Of a stretch of DNA of 64,000 bases, positions 1 to 14,000 are shown piece after piece (position 1 is the stretch's first letter; each line of letters begins with the position of its first letter). The stretch lies in assembly GCF_029227915.1 (NCBI RefSeq), contig NC_079887.1, positions 434,001 through 498,000 of the forward strand, read 5' to 3'. The notes under the pieces were generated by a model. That model saw only the letters and a program-made list of their open reading frames with translations. It was not told the DNA's origin and searched no databases. The stretch is from Hydractinia symbiolongicarpus. Taxonomy: Eukaryota; Cnidaria; Hydrozoa; Anthoathecata; Hydractiniidae. The position numbers and the translations under genes are program-made.

Positions 1-1125
1 AAACCCGCGATTTCCCGTAAATCACGGGCTTGGCACGTATAGTCGAATGTATACAAAGAAAGTACCCTGTGAGTAAACTCATTTCCAGAACGATTTTTTA
101 AATTATTTTTTCACCACTAAAACGCATGAGACTTGTAGTTGTTTCATTTTTAATGAGACGCTGAATAAAAGAAGTTTAATCGCCGGCAAACGAAAACCCG
201 CGATTTCCCGTAAATCCCGGGCTTGGCTCGTATAGTCGAATGTATACAAAGAAAGTACCCTGTGAGTAAACTCATTTCCAGAACGATTTTTTAAATTATT
301 TTTTCACCACTAAAGCCCATGAGACTTGTAGTTTTTAAAAATGTTTTCATTTTTGATGAGACGCTGAATAAAAGAAGTTTAATCGCCGGCAAACGAAAAC
401 CCGCGATTTCCCGTAAATCCCGGCTTGGCCCGTATAGTCAAAAGTATACAAAGAAAGTACCCAGGGAGTAAACTCATTTCCCGAACGATTTTTTAAATTA
501 TTTTTTCACCACAAAAACGCCTGAGACTTGTAGTTTTCAAAAATGATTTCATTTTCGATGAGACGCTGAATAAAAGCAGTTTAATCGCCGGCAAACGAAA
601 ACCTGCGATTTCCCTAAATCCCGGGCTTGGCCGTATAGTCGAATGTATACAAAGAAAGTACCCTGTGAGTAAACTCATTTCCAGAACGATTTTTTAAATC
701 ATTTTTTCACCACTAAAACGCATAAGACTTGTAGTTTTTAAAAATGTTTTCATTTTTGATGAGACGCTGAATAAAAGAAGTTTAATCGCCGGCAAACGAA
801 AACCCGCGATTTCCCGTAAATCCCGGCTTGGCCCGTATAGTCAAAAGTATACAAAGAAAGTACCCAGGGAGTAAACTCATTTCCCGAACGATTTTTTAAA
901 TTATTTTTTCACCACTAAAACGCATGAGACTTGTAGTTTTCAAAAATGTTTTCATTTTTGATGAGACGCTGAATAAAAGAAGTTTAATCGCCGGCAAACG
1001 AAAACCCGCGATTTCCCGTAAATCACGGGCTTGGCACGTATAGTCGAATGTATACAAAGAAAGTACCCTGTGAGTAAACTCATTTCCAGAACGATTTTTT
1101 AAATTATTTTTTCACCACTAAAGCC
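1..1125 (-). repeat. Mixed monomers, left end of window
   Basis: Five to six monomers of different subtypes. The type with ATCACGGGCTTGGCACG followed by TAGTCGAATG occurs at about 15 and again at about 1,016. Between them lie copies with CCCGGCTTGGCC and CTAAATCCCGGG. The spacing between the two like copies is 1,001 bp rather than 1,015, because several copies carry small deletions. No gene or other element is seen. Confidence 0.85.
126..165 (-). repeat. Monomer with a deletion of about 10 nt in the dyad
   Basis: At 137-141 the usual TAGTTTTTAAAAATGTTTTC reads TAGTTGTTTC, so about 10 nt are missing. The loss removes one half of the conserved TCAAAAATG / CATTTTTGA dyad. Because the dyad is otherwise present in almost every copy, this is one of the few monomers where it is abolished. 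Confidence 0.8.
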
Positions 1126-3600
1126 CATGAGACTTGTAGTTTTTAAAAATGTTTTCATTTTTGATGAGACGCTGAATAAAAGCAGTTTAATCGCCGGCAA
1201 ACGAAAACCTGCGATTTCCCTAAATCTCGGACTCGGCCCTTATAGTCAAAAGTATACAAAGAAAGTACCCAGGGAGTAAACTCATTTCCCGAACGATTTT
1301 TTAAATTATTTTTTCACCACTAAAACGCATGAGACTTGTAGTTTTCAAAAATGTTTTCATTTTTGATGAGACGCTGAATAAAAGCAGTTTAATCGCCGGC
1401 AAACGAAAACCTGCGATTTCCCTAAATCCCGGACTCGGCCCGTATAGTCAAAAGTATACAAAGAAAGTACCTAGGGAGTAAACTCATTTCAAGAATGATT
1501 TTTTAAATTATTTTTTCCCCACTAAAACGCATAAGACTTGTAGTTTTTAAAAATGTTTTCATTTTTGATGAGACGCTGAATAAAAGAAGTTTAATCGCCG
1601 GCAAACGAAAACCCGCGATTTCCCGTAAATCCCGGGCTTGGCCCGTATAGTCAAAAGTATACAAAGAAAGTACCCAGGGAGTAAACTCATTTCCCGAACG
1701 ATTTTTTATATTATTTTTTTACCACTAAACGCATGAGACTTGTAGTTTTCAAAAATAATTCATATTTGATGGGACGCTGAATAAAAAAAGTTTAATCGCC
1801 GGCAAACGAAAATCCGCGATTTCCCGTAAATCCCGGACTCGGCCCGTATAGTCAAAAGTATACAAAGAAAGTACCCAGGGAGTAAACTCATTTCCCGAAC
1901 GATTTTTTAAATTATTTTTTCACCACTAAAACGCATGAGACTTGTAGTTTTCAAAAATGTTTTCATTTTTGATGAGACGCTGAATAAAAGCAGTTTTATC
2001 GCCGGCAAACGAAAACCTGCGATTTCCCTAAATCCCGGACTCGGCCCGTATAGTCAAAAGTATACAAAGAAAGTACCTAGGGAGTAAACTCATTTCCAGA
2101 ACGATTTTTTAAATTATTTTTTCACCACTAAAACGCATAAGACTTGTAGTTTTTAAAAATGTTTTCATTTTTGATGAGACGCTGAATAAAAGAAGTTTAA
2201 TCGCCGGCAAACGAAAACCCGCGATTTCCCGTAAATCCCGGCTTGGCCCGTATAGTCAAAAGTATACAAAGAAAGTACCCAGGGAGTAAACTCATTTCCC
2301 GAACGATTTTTTAAATTATTTTTTCACCACTAAAACGCATGAGACTTGTAGTTTTTAAAAATGTTTTCATTTTTGATGAGACGCTGAATAAAAGCAGTTT
2401 AATCGCCGGCAAACTAAAACCTGCGATTTCCCTAAATCTCGGACTCGGCCCTTATAGTCAAAAGTATACAAAGAAAGTACCCAGGGAGTAAACTCATTTC
2501 CCGAACGATTTTTTAAATTATTTTTTCACCACTAAAACGCATGAGACTTGTAGTTTTCAAAAATGTTTTCATTTTTGATGAGACGCTGAATAAAAGCAGT
2601 TTAATCGCCGGCAAACGAAAACCTGCGATTTCCCTAAATCCCGGACTCGGCCCGTATAGTCAAAAGTATACAAAGAAAGTACCTAGGGAGTAAACTCATT
2701 TCAAGAATGATTTTTTAAATTATTTTTTCCCCACTAAAACGCATAAGACTTGTAGTTTTTAAAAATGTTTTCATTTTTGATGAGACGCTGAATAAAAGAA
2801 GTTTAATCGCCGGCAAACGAAAACCCGCGATTTCCCGTAAATCCCGGGCTTGGCCCGTATAGTCAAAAGTATACAAAGAAAGTGCCCAGGGAGTAAACTC
2901 ATTTCCCGAACGATTTTTTATATTATTTTTTTACCACTAAACGCATGAGACTTGTAGTTTTCAAAAATAATTCATATTTGATGGGACGCTGAATAAAAAA
3001 AGTTTAATCGCCGGCAAACGAAAATCCGCGATTTCCCGTAAATCCCGGACTCGGCCCGTATAGTCAAAAGTATACAAAGAAAGTACCCAGGGAGTAAACT
3101 CATTTCCCGAACGATTTTTTAAATTATTTTTTCACCACTAAAACGCATGAGACTTGTAGTTTTCAAAAATGTTTTCATTTTTGATGAGACGCTGAATAAA
3201 AGCAGTTTAATCGCCGGCAAACGAAAACCTGCGATTTCCCTAAATCCCGGACTCGGCCCGTATAGTCAAAAGTATACAAAGAAAGTACCTAGGGAGTAAA
3301 CTCATTTCCAGAACGATTTTTTAAATTATTTTTTCACCACTAAAACGCATAAGACTTGTAGTTTTTAAAAATGTTTCAATTTTTGATGAGACGCTGAATA
3401 AAAGAAGTTTAATCGCCGGCAAACGAAAACCCGCGATTTCCCGTAAATCCCGGCTTGGCCCGTATAGTCAAAAGTATACAAAGAAAGTACCCAGGGAGTA
3501 AACTCATGTCCCGAACGATTTTTTAAATTATTTTTTCACCACTAAAACGCATGAGACTTGTAGTTTTTATAAATGTTTTCATTTTTGATGAGACGCTGAA
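1126..3600 (-). repeat. Higher-order repeat, 1,212-bp hexamer, two copies
   Basis: The sequence from about 1,126 to 2,388 repeats at +1,212 bp (six monomers minus 6 bp). Rare variants recur at exactly this offset: CTAAATCTCGGACTCGG at 1,222 and 2,434, TCAAGAATGATTTTTT at 1,488 and 2,700, and AATAATTCATATTTGATGGG near 1,754 and 2,966. The copies differ by only a few bases, such as ACGAAAACC against ACTAAAACC and AGTACCC against AGTGCCC. The duplication is therefore fairly recent. Boundaries are where the comparison at +1,212 stops matching and are accurate to roughly 30 bp. Confidence 0.88.
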
Positions 3601-4479
3601 TAAAAGAAGTTCAATCGCCGGCAAACGAAAACCCGCGATTTCCCGTAATTCCCGGGCTTGGCACGTATAGTCGAATGTATACAAAGAAAGTACCCTGTGA
3701 GTAAACTCATTTCCAGAACGATTTTTTAAGTTATTTTTTCACTACTAAAACGCATAAGACTTGTAGTTTTTAAAAATGTTTTCAGTTTCGATGAGACGCT
3801 GAATAAAAGAAGTTTAAGCGCCGGCAAACGAAAACCCGCGATTTCCCGTAAATCCCGGCTTGGCCCGTATAGTTCAAAGTATACAAAGAAAGTACCCAGG
3901 GAGTAAACTCATTTCCCGAACGATTTTTTAAATTATTTTTTCACCACTAAAACGCATGAGACTTGTAGTTTTCAAATATGTTTTCATTTTTGATGAGACG
4001 CTGAATAAAAGCAGTTTAATCGCCGGCAAACGAAAACCTGCGATTTCCCTAAATCCCGGACTCGGCCCTTATAGTCAAAAGTATACAAAGAAAGTACCCA
4101 GGGAGTAAACTCATTTCCCGAACGATTTTTTAAATTATTTTTTCACCACTAAAACGCATGAGACTTGTAGTTTTCAAAAATGTTTTCATTTTTGATGAGA
4201 CGCTGAATGAAAGCAGTTTAATCGCCGGCAAACGAAAACCTGCGATTTCCCTAAATCCCGGACTCGGCCCGTATAGTCAAAAGTATACAAAGAAAGTACC
4301 TAGGGAGTAAACTCATTTCCAGAACGATTTTTTAAATTATTTTTTCACCACTAAAACGCATAAGACTTGTAGTTTTTAAAAATGTTTTCATTTTTGATGA
4401 GACGCTGAATAAAAGCAGTTTAATCGCCGGCAAACGAAAACCTGCGATTTCCCTAAATCCCGGACTCGGCCCTTATAGT
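3601..4479 (-). repeat. Mixed monomers between two higher-order repeats
   Basis: About four monomers. One near 3,650-3,830 is of the distinctive CACTACTAAAACGCATAAG plus CAGTTTCGATGAG type, which becomes common at 9-16 kb. It also has the private variant TTTAAGCGCCGG. The others are of the CTAAATCCCGGACTCGG type. No non-satellite sequence is present. Confidence 0.85.
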
Positions 4480-5780
4480 CAAAAGTATACAAAGAAAGTA
4501 CCCAGGGAGTAAACTCATTTCCCGAACGATTTTTTAAATTATTTTTTCACCACTAAAACGCATGAGACTTGTAGTTTTCAAAAATGTTTTCATTTTTGAT
4601 GAGACGTTGAATAAAAGCATTTTAATCGCCGGCAAACGAAAACCTGCGATTTCCCTAAATCCCGGACTCGGCCCGTATAGTCAAAAGTATACAAAGAAAG
4701 TACCTAGGGAGTAAACTCATTTCCAGAACGATTTTTTAAATTATTTTTTCACTACTAAAACGCATAAGACTTGTAGTTTTTAAAAATGTTTTAATTTTTG
4801 ATGAGACGCTGAATAAAAGAAGTTTAATCGCCAGCAAACGAAAACCCGCGATTTCCCGTAAATCCCGGGCTTGGCCCGTATAGTCAAAAGTATACAAAGA
4901 AAGTACCCAGGGAGTAAACTCATTTCCCGAACGATTTTTTATATTATTTTTTTACCACTAAACGCATGAGACTTGTAGTTTTCAAAAATATTTTCATATT
5001 TGATGGGTCGCTGAATAAAAAAAGTTTAATCGCCGGCAAACGAAAATCCGCGATTTCCCGTAAATCCCGGACTCGGCCCGTATAGTCAAAAGTATACAAA
5101 GAAAGTACCCAGGGCGTAAACTCATTTCCCGAACGATTTTTTAAATTATTTTTTCACCACTAAAACGCATGAGACTTGTAGTTTTCAAAAATGTTTTCAT
5201 TTTTGATGAGACGTTGAATAAAAGCATTTTAATCGCCGGCAAACGAAAACCTGCGATTTCCCTAAATCCCGGACTCGGCCCGTATAGTCAAAAGTATACA
5301 AAGAAAGTACCTAGGGAGTAAACTCATTTCCAGAACGATTTTTTAAATTATTTTTTCACTACTAAAACGCATAAGACTTGTAGTTTTTAAAAATGTTTTA
5401 ATTTTTGATGAGACGCTGAATAAAAGAAGTTTAATCGCCAGCAAACGAAAACCCGCGATTTCCCGTAAATCCCGGGCTTGGCCCGTATAGTCAAAAGTAT
5501 ACAAAGAAAGTACCCAGGGAGTAAACTCATTTCCCGAACGATTTTTTATATTATTTTTTTACCACTAAACGCATGAGACTTGTAGTTTTCAAAAATATTT
5601 TCATATTTGATGGGTCGCTGAATAAAAAAAGTTTAATCGCCGGCAAACGAAAATCCGCGATTTCCCGTAAATCCCGGACTCGGCCCGTATAGTCAAAAGT
5701 ATACAAAGAAAGTACCCAGGGAGTAAACTCATTTCCCGAACGATTTTTTAAATTATTTTTTCACCACTAAAACGCATGAG
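4480..5780 (-). repeat. Higher-order repeat, 607-bp trimer, two copies
   Basis: The rare variants GAGACGTTGAATAAAAGCAT (4,601 and about 5,209) and GATGGGTCGCTGAAT (5,002 and 5,609) recur 607-608 bp apart, three monomers. The copies are nearly identical; one difference is AGGGAGTAAAC against AGGGCGTAAAC. The block includes the variant class with TTTTTTATATTATTTTTTTACC, the left-arm version of the right-arm class with AATAATATAAAAAATCG. Confidence 0.86.
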
Positions 5781-6145
5781 ACATGTAGTTTTCAAAAGTG
5801 TTTTCATTTTTGATGAGACGCTTAATGAAAGTGGTTTAATCGCCGGCAAACGAAATCCCGCGTTTTCCCGTAAATCCGGGGCTTGGCCCGTATAGTCGAA
5901 TGTATACAAAGAAAGTACCCAGGGAGTAAACTCATTTCCCGAACGATTTTTTAAGATTTTTATTCACCACTAAAACGCATGAGACTTTTAGTTTTCAAAA
6001 ATGTTTTCATTTTTGATGAGAAGCTTAATGAAAGAGGTTTAATCGCCGGAAAACAAAAATCCGCGATTTCCCGTAAATCCCGGGCTTGGCCCGTATAGTC
6101 AAAAGTATACAAAGGAAGTACCCAGGGAGTAAACTCATTTCCCAA
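5781..6145 (-). repeat. Divergent monomer pair (CCGGGG / TTAATGAAAG subfamily)
   Basis: Two adjacent monomers depart most clearly from the consensus. They have GAGACATGTAGTTTTC, CGCTTAATGAAAGTGG, CGCGTTTTCCCGTAAATCCG and GGGCTTGGCCC in the first, and AAGATTTTTATTCACC, AGCTTAATGAAAGAGG and GGAAAACAAAAATCCGCG in the second. The pair is repeated in the same order at about 16,718-17,082 and 18,137-18,501. Related copies in the opposite orientation occur at 37-42 kb. Confidence 0.87.
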
Positions 6146-9100
6146 ACGATTTTTTAAATTATTATTTCACCACTAAAACGCATGAGACTTGTAGTTTTTA
6201 AAAATGTTTTCATTTTTGATGAGACGCTGAATAAAAGAAGTTTAATCGCCGGCAAACGAAAACCTGCGATTTCCCGTAAATCCTGGACTCGGCCCGTATA
6301 GTCAAAAGTATACAAAGAAAGTACCCAGGGAGTAAACTCATTTCCCAAACTATTTTTTAAGTTATTATTTCACCACTAAAGCCCATGAGACTTGTAGTTT
6401 TTAAAAATGTTTTCATTTTTGATGAGACGCTGAATAAAAGAAGTTTAATCGCCGGCAAACGAAAACCCGCGATTTCCAGTAAGTCCCGGACTCGGCCCGT
6501 ATAGTTAAAAGTATACAAGGAAAGCACCCAGTGAGTAAACTCATTTCCCGAACGAATTTTTAAATTATTTTTTCACCACTAAAACGTATGAGACTTGTAG
6601 TTTTCAAAAATGTTTTCATTTTTGATGAGACGCTAAATAAAAGAAGTTTAATCGCCGGCAAACGAAAACCTGCGATTTCCCGTAAATCCTGGACTCGGCC
6701 CGTATAGTCAAAAGTATACAAAGAAAGTACCCAGGGTGTAAACTCATTTCCCGAACGATTTTTTAAATTATTTTTTCACCACTAAAACGCATGAGACTTG
6801 TAGTTTTTAAAAATGTTTTCATTTTTGATGAGACGCTGAATAAAAGATGTTTAATCGCCGGCAAACGAAAACCTGCGATTTCCCGTAAATCCGGGACTCG
6901 GCCCGTATAGTCAAAAGTATACAAAGAAAGTACCCAGGGAGTAAACTCATTTCCCAAACGATTTTTTAAGTTATTATTTCACCACTAAAGCCCATGAGAC
7001 TTGTAGTTTTTAAAAATGTTTTCATTTTTGATGAGACGCTGAATAAAAGAAGTTTAATCGCCGGCAAACGAAAACACGCGATTTCCCGTAAGTCCCGGAC
7101 TCGGCCCGTATAGTTAAAAGTATACAAGGAAAGCACCCAGTGAGTAAACTCATTTCCCGAACGAATTTTTAAATTATCTTTTCACCACTAAAACGTATGA
7201 GACTTGTAGTTTTCAAAAATGTTTTCATTTTTGATGAGACGCTAAATAAAAGAAGTTTAATCGCCGGCAAACGAAAACCTGCGATTTCCCGTAAATCCCG
7301 GGCTTGGCCCGTATAGTCAAAAGTATACAAAGGAAGTACCAAGGGAGTAAACTCATTTCCCAAACGATTTTTTAAATTATTATTTCACCACTAAAACGCA
7401 TGAGACTTGCAGTTTTCAAGAATGTTTTCATTTTTGATGAGACGCTGAATAAAAGCAGGTTAATCGCCGGCAAACGAAAACCTGCGATTTCCCGTAAATC
7501 CCGGACTCGGCCCGTATAGTCAAAAGTATACAAAGAAAGTACCCAGGGAGTAAACTCATTTCCAGAACGATTTTTTAAATTATTTTTTCACCACTAAAAC
7601 GCATAAGACTTTTAGTTTTCAAAAATGTTTTCATTTTTGATGAGACGCTGAATAAAAGAAGTTTAATCGCCGGCAAACGAAAACCCGCGATTTCCCGTAA
7701 ATCCCGGGCTTGGCCCGTATAGTCAAAAGTATACAAAGAAAGTACCCAGGGAGTAAACTCATTTCCTGAACGATTTTTTAAATTACTTTTTTACCACTAA
7801 AACGCATGAGACTTGTAGTTTTTAAAAATGTTTTCATTTTTGATGAGACGCTGAATAAAAGAAGTTTAATCGCCGGCAAACGAAAACCTGCGATTTCCCG
7901 TAAATCCTGGACTCGGCCCGTATAGTCAAAAGTATACAAAGAAAGTACCCAGGGAGTAAACTCATTTCCCAAACTATTTTTTAAGTTATTATTTCACCAC
8001 TAAAGCCCATGAGACTTGTAGTTTTTAAAAATGTTTTCATTTTTGATGAGACGCTGAATAAAAGAAGTTTAATCGCCGGCAAACGAAAACCCGCGATTTC
8101 CAGTAAGTCCCGGACTCGGCCCGTATAGTTAAAAGTATACAAGGAAAGCACCCAGTGAGTAAACTCATTTCCCGAACGAATTTTTAAATTATTTTTTCAC
8201 CACTAAAACGTATGAGACTTGTAGTTTTCAAAAATGTTTTCATTTTTGATGAGACGCTAAATAAAAGAACTTTAATCGCCGGCAAACGAAAACCTGCGAT
8301 TTCCCGTAAATCCTGGACTCGGCCCGTATAGTCAAAAGTATACAAAGAAAGTACCCAGGGTGTAAACTCATTTCCCGAACGATTTTTTAAATTATTTTTT
8401 CACCACTAAAACGCATGAGACTTGTAGTTTTTAAAAATGTTTTCATTTTTGATGAGACGCTGAATAAAAGAAGTTTAATCGCCGGCAAACGAAAACCTGC
8501 GATTTCCCGTAAAACCTGGACTCGGCCCGTATAGTCAAAAGTATACAAAGAAAGTACCCAGGGAGTAAACTCATTTCCCAAACGATTTTTTAAGTTATTA
8601 TTTCACCACTAAAGCCCATGAGACTTGTAGTTTTTAAAAATGTTTTCATTTTTGATGAGACGCTGAATAAAAGAAGTTTAATCGCCGGCAAACGAAAACC
8701 CGCGATTTCCCGTAAGTCCCGGACTCGGCCCGTATAGTTAAAAGTATACAAGGAAAGCACCCAGTGAGTAAACTCATTTCCCGAACGAATTTTTAAATTA
8801 TTTTTTCACCACTAAAACGTATGAGACTTGTAGTTTTCAAAAATGTTTTCATTTTTGATGAGACGCTAAGTAAAAGAAGTTTAATCGCCGGCAAACGAAA
8901 ACCTGCGATTTCCCGTAAATCCTGGACTCGGCCCGTATAGTCAAAAGTATACAAAGAAAGTACCCAGGGTGTAAACTCATTTCCCGAACGATTTTTTAAA
9001 TTATTTTTTCACCACTAAAACGCATGAGACTTGTAGCTTTCAAAAATGTTTTCATTTTTGATGAGACGCTGAATAAAAGAAGTTTAATCGCCGGCAAACG

Positions 9101-11015
9101 AAAACCCGCGATTTCCCGTAAATCCCGGGCTTGGCACGTATAGTCGAATGTATACAAAGAAAGTACCCTGTGAGTAAACTCATTTCCAGAACGATTTTTG
9201 AAGTTATTTTTTCACTACTAAAACGCATAAGACTTGTAGTTTTTAAAAATGTTTTCAGTTTCGATGAGACGCTGAATAAAAGAAGTTTAATCGCCGGCAA
9301 ACGAAAACCCGCGATTTCCCGTAAATCCCGGCTTGGCCCGTATAGTTCAAAATATACAAAGAAAGTACCCTGTGAGTAAACTCATTTCCAGAACGATTTT
9401 TTAAATTATTTTTTCACCACTAAAACGCATAAGACTTTTAGTTTTCAAAAATGTTTTCATTTTTGATGAGACGCTGAATAAAAGAAGTTTAATCGCCGGC
9501 AAACGAAAACCTGCGATTTCCCGTAAATCCTGGACTCGGCCCGTATAGTCAAAAGTATACAAAGAAAGTACCCAGGGAGTAAACTCATTTCCCAAACTAT
9601 TTTTTAAGTTATTATTTCACCACTAAAGCCCATGAGACTTGTAGTTTTTAAAAATGTTTTCATTTTTGATGAGACGCTGAATAAAAGAAGTTTAATCGCC
9701 GGCAAACGAAAACCCGCGATTTCCAGTAAGTCCCGGACTCGGCCCGTATAGTTAAAAGTATACAAGGAAAGCACCCAGTGAGTAAACTCATTTCCGGAAC
9801 GAATTTTTAAATTATTTTTTCACCACTAAAACGTATGAGACTTGTAGTTTTCAAAAATGTTTTCATTTTTGATGAGACGCTAAATAAAAGAAGTTTAATC
9901 GCCGGCAAACGAAAACCTGCGATTTCCCGTAAATCCTGGACTCGGCCCGTATAGTCAAAAGTATACAAAGGAAGTACCCAGGGTGTAAACTCATTTCCCG
10001 AACGATTTTTTAAATTATTTTTTCACCACTAAAACGCATGAGACTTGTAGTTTTTAAAAATGTTTTCATTTTTGATGAGACGCTGAATAAAAGAAGTTTA
10101 ATCGCCGGCAAACGAAAACCTGCGATTTCCCGTAAATCCTGGACTCGGCCCGTATAGTCAAAAGTATACAAAGAAAGTACCCAGGGAGTAAACTCATTTC
10201 CCAAACGATTTTTTAAGTTATTATTTCACCACTAAAGCCCATGAGACTTGTAGTTTTTAAAAATGTTTTCATTTTTGATGAGACGCTGAATAAAAGAAGT
10301 TTAATCGCCGGCAAACGAAAACCCGCGATTTCCCGTAAGTCCAGGACTCGGCCCGTATAGTTAAAAGTATACAAGGAAAGCACCCAGTGAGTAAACTCAT
10401 TTCCCGAACGAATTTTTAAATTATTTTTTCACCACTAAAACGTATGAGACTTGTAGTTTTCAAAAATGTTTTCATTTTTGATGAGACGCTAAGTAAAAGA
10501 AGTTTAATCGCCGGCAAACGAAAACCTGCGATTTCCCGTAAATCCTGGACTCGGCCCGTATAGTCAAAAGTATACAAAGAAAGTACCCAGGGTGTAAACT
10601 CATTTCCCGAACGATTTTTTAAATTATTTTTTCACCACCAAAACGCATGAGACTTGTAGCTTTCAAAAATGTTTTCATTTTTGATGAGACGCTGAATAAA
10701 ATAAGTTTAATCGCCGGCAAACGAAAACCCGCGATTTCCCGTAAATCCCGGGCTTGGCACGTATAGTCGAATGTATACAAAGAAAGTACCCTGTGAGTAA
10801 ACTCATTTCCAGAACGATTTTTGAAGTTATTTTTTCACTACTAAAACGCATAAGACTTGTAGTTTTTAAAAATGTTTTCAGTTTCGATGAGACGCTGAAT
10901 AAAAGAAGTTTAATCGCCGGCAAACGAAAACCCGCGATTTCCCGTAAATCCCGGCTTGGCCCGTATAGTTCAAAGTATACAAAGAAAGTACCCAGGGAGT
11001 AAACTCATTTCCCGA
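6146..11015 (-). repeat. Higher-order repeat, about 1,624-bp octamer, three copies
   Basis: Markers repeat every eight monomers. TAGTTAAAAGTATACAAGG (with AAAGCACCCAGTGAG) lies at 6,502, 8,126 and 9,749, and again at 7,111, 8,735 and 10,358. Offsets are 1,624 or 1,623 bp. Inside each octamer the same marker type also recurs at 609 bp, so a trimer was the earlier unit. The second and third copies (about 7,770-9,392 and 9,393-11,015) match throughout, including the CAGTTTCGATGAG monomer at 9,256 and 10,879. The first copy has different monomers in its last third (7,270-7,770). Confidence 0.87.
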
Positions 11016-14000
11016 ACGATTTTTTAAATTATTTTTTCACCACTAAAACGCATGAGACTTGTAGTTTTCAAATATGTTTTCATTTTTGATGAGACGCTGA
11101 ATAAAAGCAGTTTAATCGCCGGCAAACGAAAACCTGCGATTTCCCTAAATCTCGGACTCGGCCCTTATAGTCAAAAGTATACAAAGAAAGTACCCAGGGA
11201 GTAAACTCATTTCCCGAACGATTTTTTAAATTATTTTTTCACCACTAAAACGCATGAGACTTGTAGTTTTCAAAAATGTTTTCATTTTTGATGAGACGCT
11301 GAATGAAAGCAGTTTAATCGCCGGCAAACGAAAACCTGCGATTTCCCTAAATCCCGGACTCGGCCCGTATAGTCAAAAGTATACAAAGAAAGTACCTAGG
11401 GAGTAAACTCATTTCCAGAACGATTTTTTAAATTATTTTTTCACCACTAAAACGCATAAGACTTGTAGTTTTTAAAAATGTTTTCAATTTTGATGAGACG
11501 CTGAATAAAAGCAGTTTAATCGCCGGCAAACGAAAACCTGCGATTTCCCTAAATCCCGGACTCGGCCCGTATAGTCAAAAGTATACAAAGAAAGTACCCA
11601 GGGTGTAAACTCATTTCCCGAACGATTTTTTAAATTATTTTTTCACCACTAAAACGCATGAGACTTGTAGCTTTCAAAAATGTTTTCATTTTTGATGAGA
11701 CGCTGAATAAAATAAGTTTAATCGCCGGCAAACGAAAACCCGCGATTTCCCGTAAATCCCGGGCTTGGCACGTATAGTCGAATGTATACAAAGAAAGTAC
11801 CCTGTGAGTAAACTCATTTCCAGAACGATTTTTGAAGTTATTTTTTCACTACTAAAACACATAAGACTTGTAGTTTTTAAAAATGTTTTCAGTTTCGATG
11901 AGACGCTGAATAAAAGAAGTTTAATCGCCGGCAAACGAAAACCCGCGATTTCCCGTAAATCCCGGCTTGGTCCGTATAGTTCAAAGTATACAAAGAAAGT
12001 ACCCAGGGAGTAAACTCATTTCCCGAACGATTTTTTAAATTATTTTTTCACCACTAAAACGCATGAGACTTTTAGTTTTCAAATATGTTTTCATTTTTGA
12101 TGAGACGCTGAATAAAAGCAGTTTAATCGCCGGCAAACGAAAACCTGCGATTTCCCTAAATCTCGGACTCGGCCCTTATAGTCAAAAGTATACAAAGAAA
12201 GTACCCAGGGAGTAAACTCATTTCCCGAACGATTTTTTAAATTATTTTTTCACCACTAAAACGCATGAGACTTGTAGTTTTCAAAAATGTTTTCATTTTT
12301 GATGAGACGCTGAATGAAAGCAGTTTAATCGCCGGCAAACGAAAACCTGCGATTTCCCTAAATCCCGGACTCGGCCCGTATAGTCAAAAGTATACAAAGA
12401 AAGTACCTAGGGAGTAAACTCATTTCCAGAACGATTTTTTAAATTATTTTTTCACCACTAAAACGCATAAGACTTGTAGTTTTTAAAAATGTTTTCATTT
12501 TTGATGAGACGCTGAATAAAAGCAGTTTAATCGCCGGCAAACGAAAACCTGCGATTTCCCTAAATCCCGGACTCGGCCCTTATAGTCAAAAGTATACAAA
12601 GAAAGTACCCAGGGAGTAAACTCATTTCCCGAACGATTTTTGAAGTTATTTTTTCACTACTAAAACGCATAAGACTTGTAGTTTTTAAAAATGTTTTCAG
12701 TTTCGATGAGACGCTGAATAAAAGAAGTTTAATCGCCGGCAAACGAAAACCCGCGATTTCCCGTAAATCCCGGCTTGGCCCGTATAGTTCAAAGTATACA
12801 AAGAAAGTACCCAGGGAGTAAACTCATTTCCCGAACGATTTTTTAAATTATTTTTTCACCACTAAAACGCATGAGACTTGTAGTTTTCAAATATGTTTTC
12901 ATTTTTGATGAGACGCTGAATAAAAGCAGTTTAATCGCCGGCAAACGAAAACCTGCGATTTCCCTAAATCCCGGACTCGGCCCTTATAGTCAAAAGTATA
13001 CAAAGAAAGTACCCAGGGAGTAAACTCATTTCCCGAACGATTTTTTAAATTATTTTTTCACCACTAAAACGCATGAGACTTGTAGTTTTCAAAAATGTTT
13101 TCATTTTTGATGAGACGCTGAATGAAAGCAGTTTAATCGCCGGCAAACGAAAACCTGCGATTTCCCTAAATCCCGGACTCGGCCCGTATAGTCAAAAGCA
13201 TACAAAGAAAGTACCTAGGGAGTAAACTCATTTCCAGAACGATTTTTTAAATTATTTTTTCACCACTAAAACGCATAAGACTTGTAGTTTTTAAAAATGT
13301 TTTCATTTTTGATGAGACGCTGAATAAAAGAAGTTTAATCGCCGGCAAACGAAAACCCGCGATTTCCCGTAAGTCCCGGACTCGGCCCGTATAGTTAAAA
13401 GTATACAAGGAAAGCACCCAGTGAGTAAACTCATTTCCCGAACGAATTTTTAAATTATTTTTTCACCACTAAAACGTATGAGACTTGTAGTTTTCAAAAA
13501 TGTTCTCATTTTTGATGAGACGCTAAGTAAAAGAAGTTTAATCGCCGGCAAACGAAAACCTGCGATTTCCCGTAAATCCTGGACTCGGCCCGTATAGTCA
13601 AAAGTATACAAAGAAAGTACCCAGGGTGTAAACTCATTTCCCGAACGATTTTTTAAATTATTTTTTCACCACTAAAACGCATGAGACTTGTAGCTTTCAA
13701 AAATGTTTTCATTTTTGATGAGACGCTGAATAAAATAAGTTTAATCGCCGGCAAACGAAAACCCGCGATTTCCCGTAAATCCCGGGCTTGGCACGTATAG
13801 TCGAATGTATACAAAGAAAGTACCCTGTGAGTAAACTCATTTCCAGAACGATTTTTGAAGTTATTTTTTCACTACTAAAACGCATAAGACTTGTAGTTTT
13901 TAAAAATGTTTTCAGTTTCGATGAGACGCTGAATAAAAGAAGTTTAATCGCCGGCAAACGAAAACCCGCGATTTCCCGTAAATCCCGGCTTGGCCCGTAT

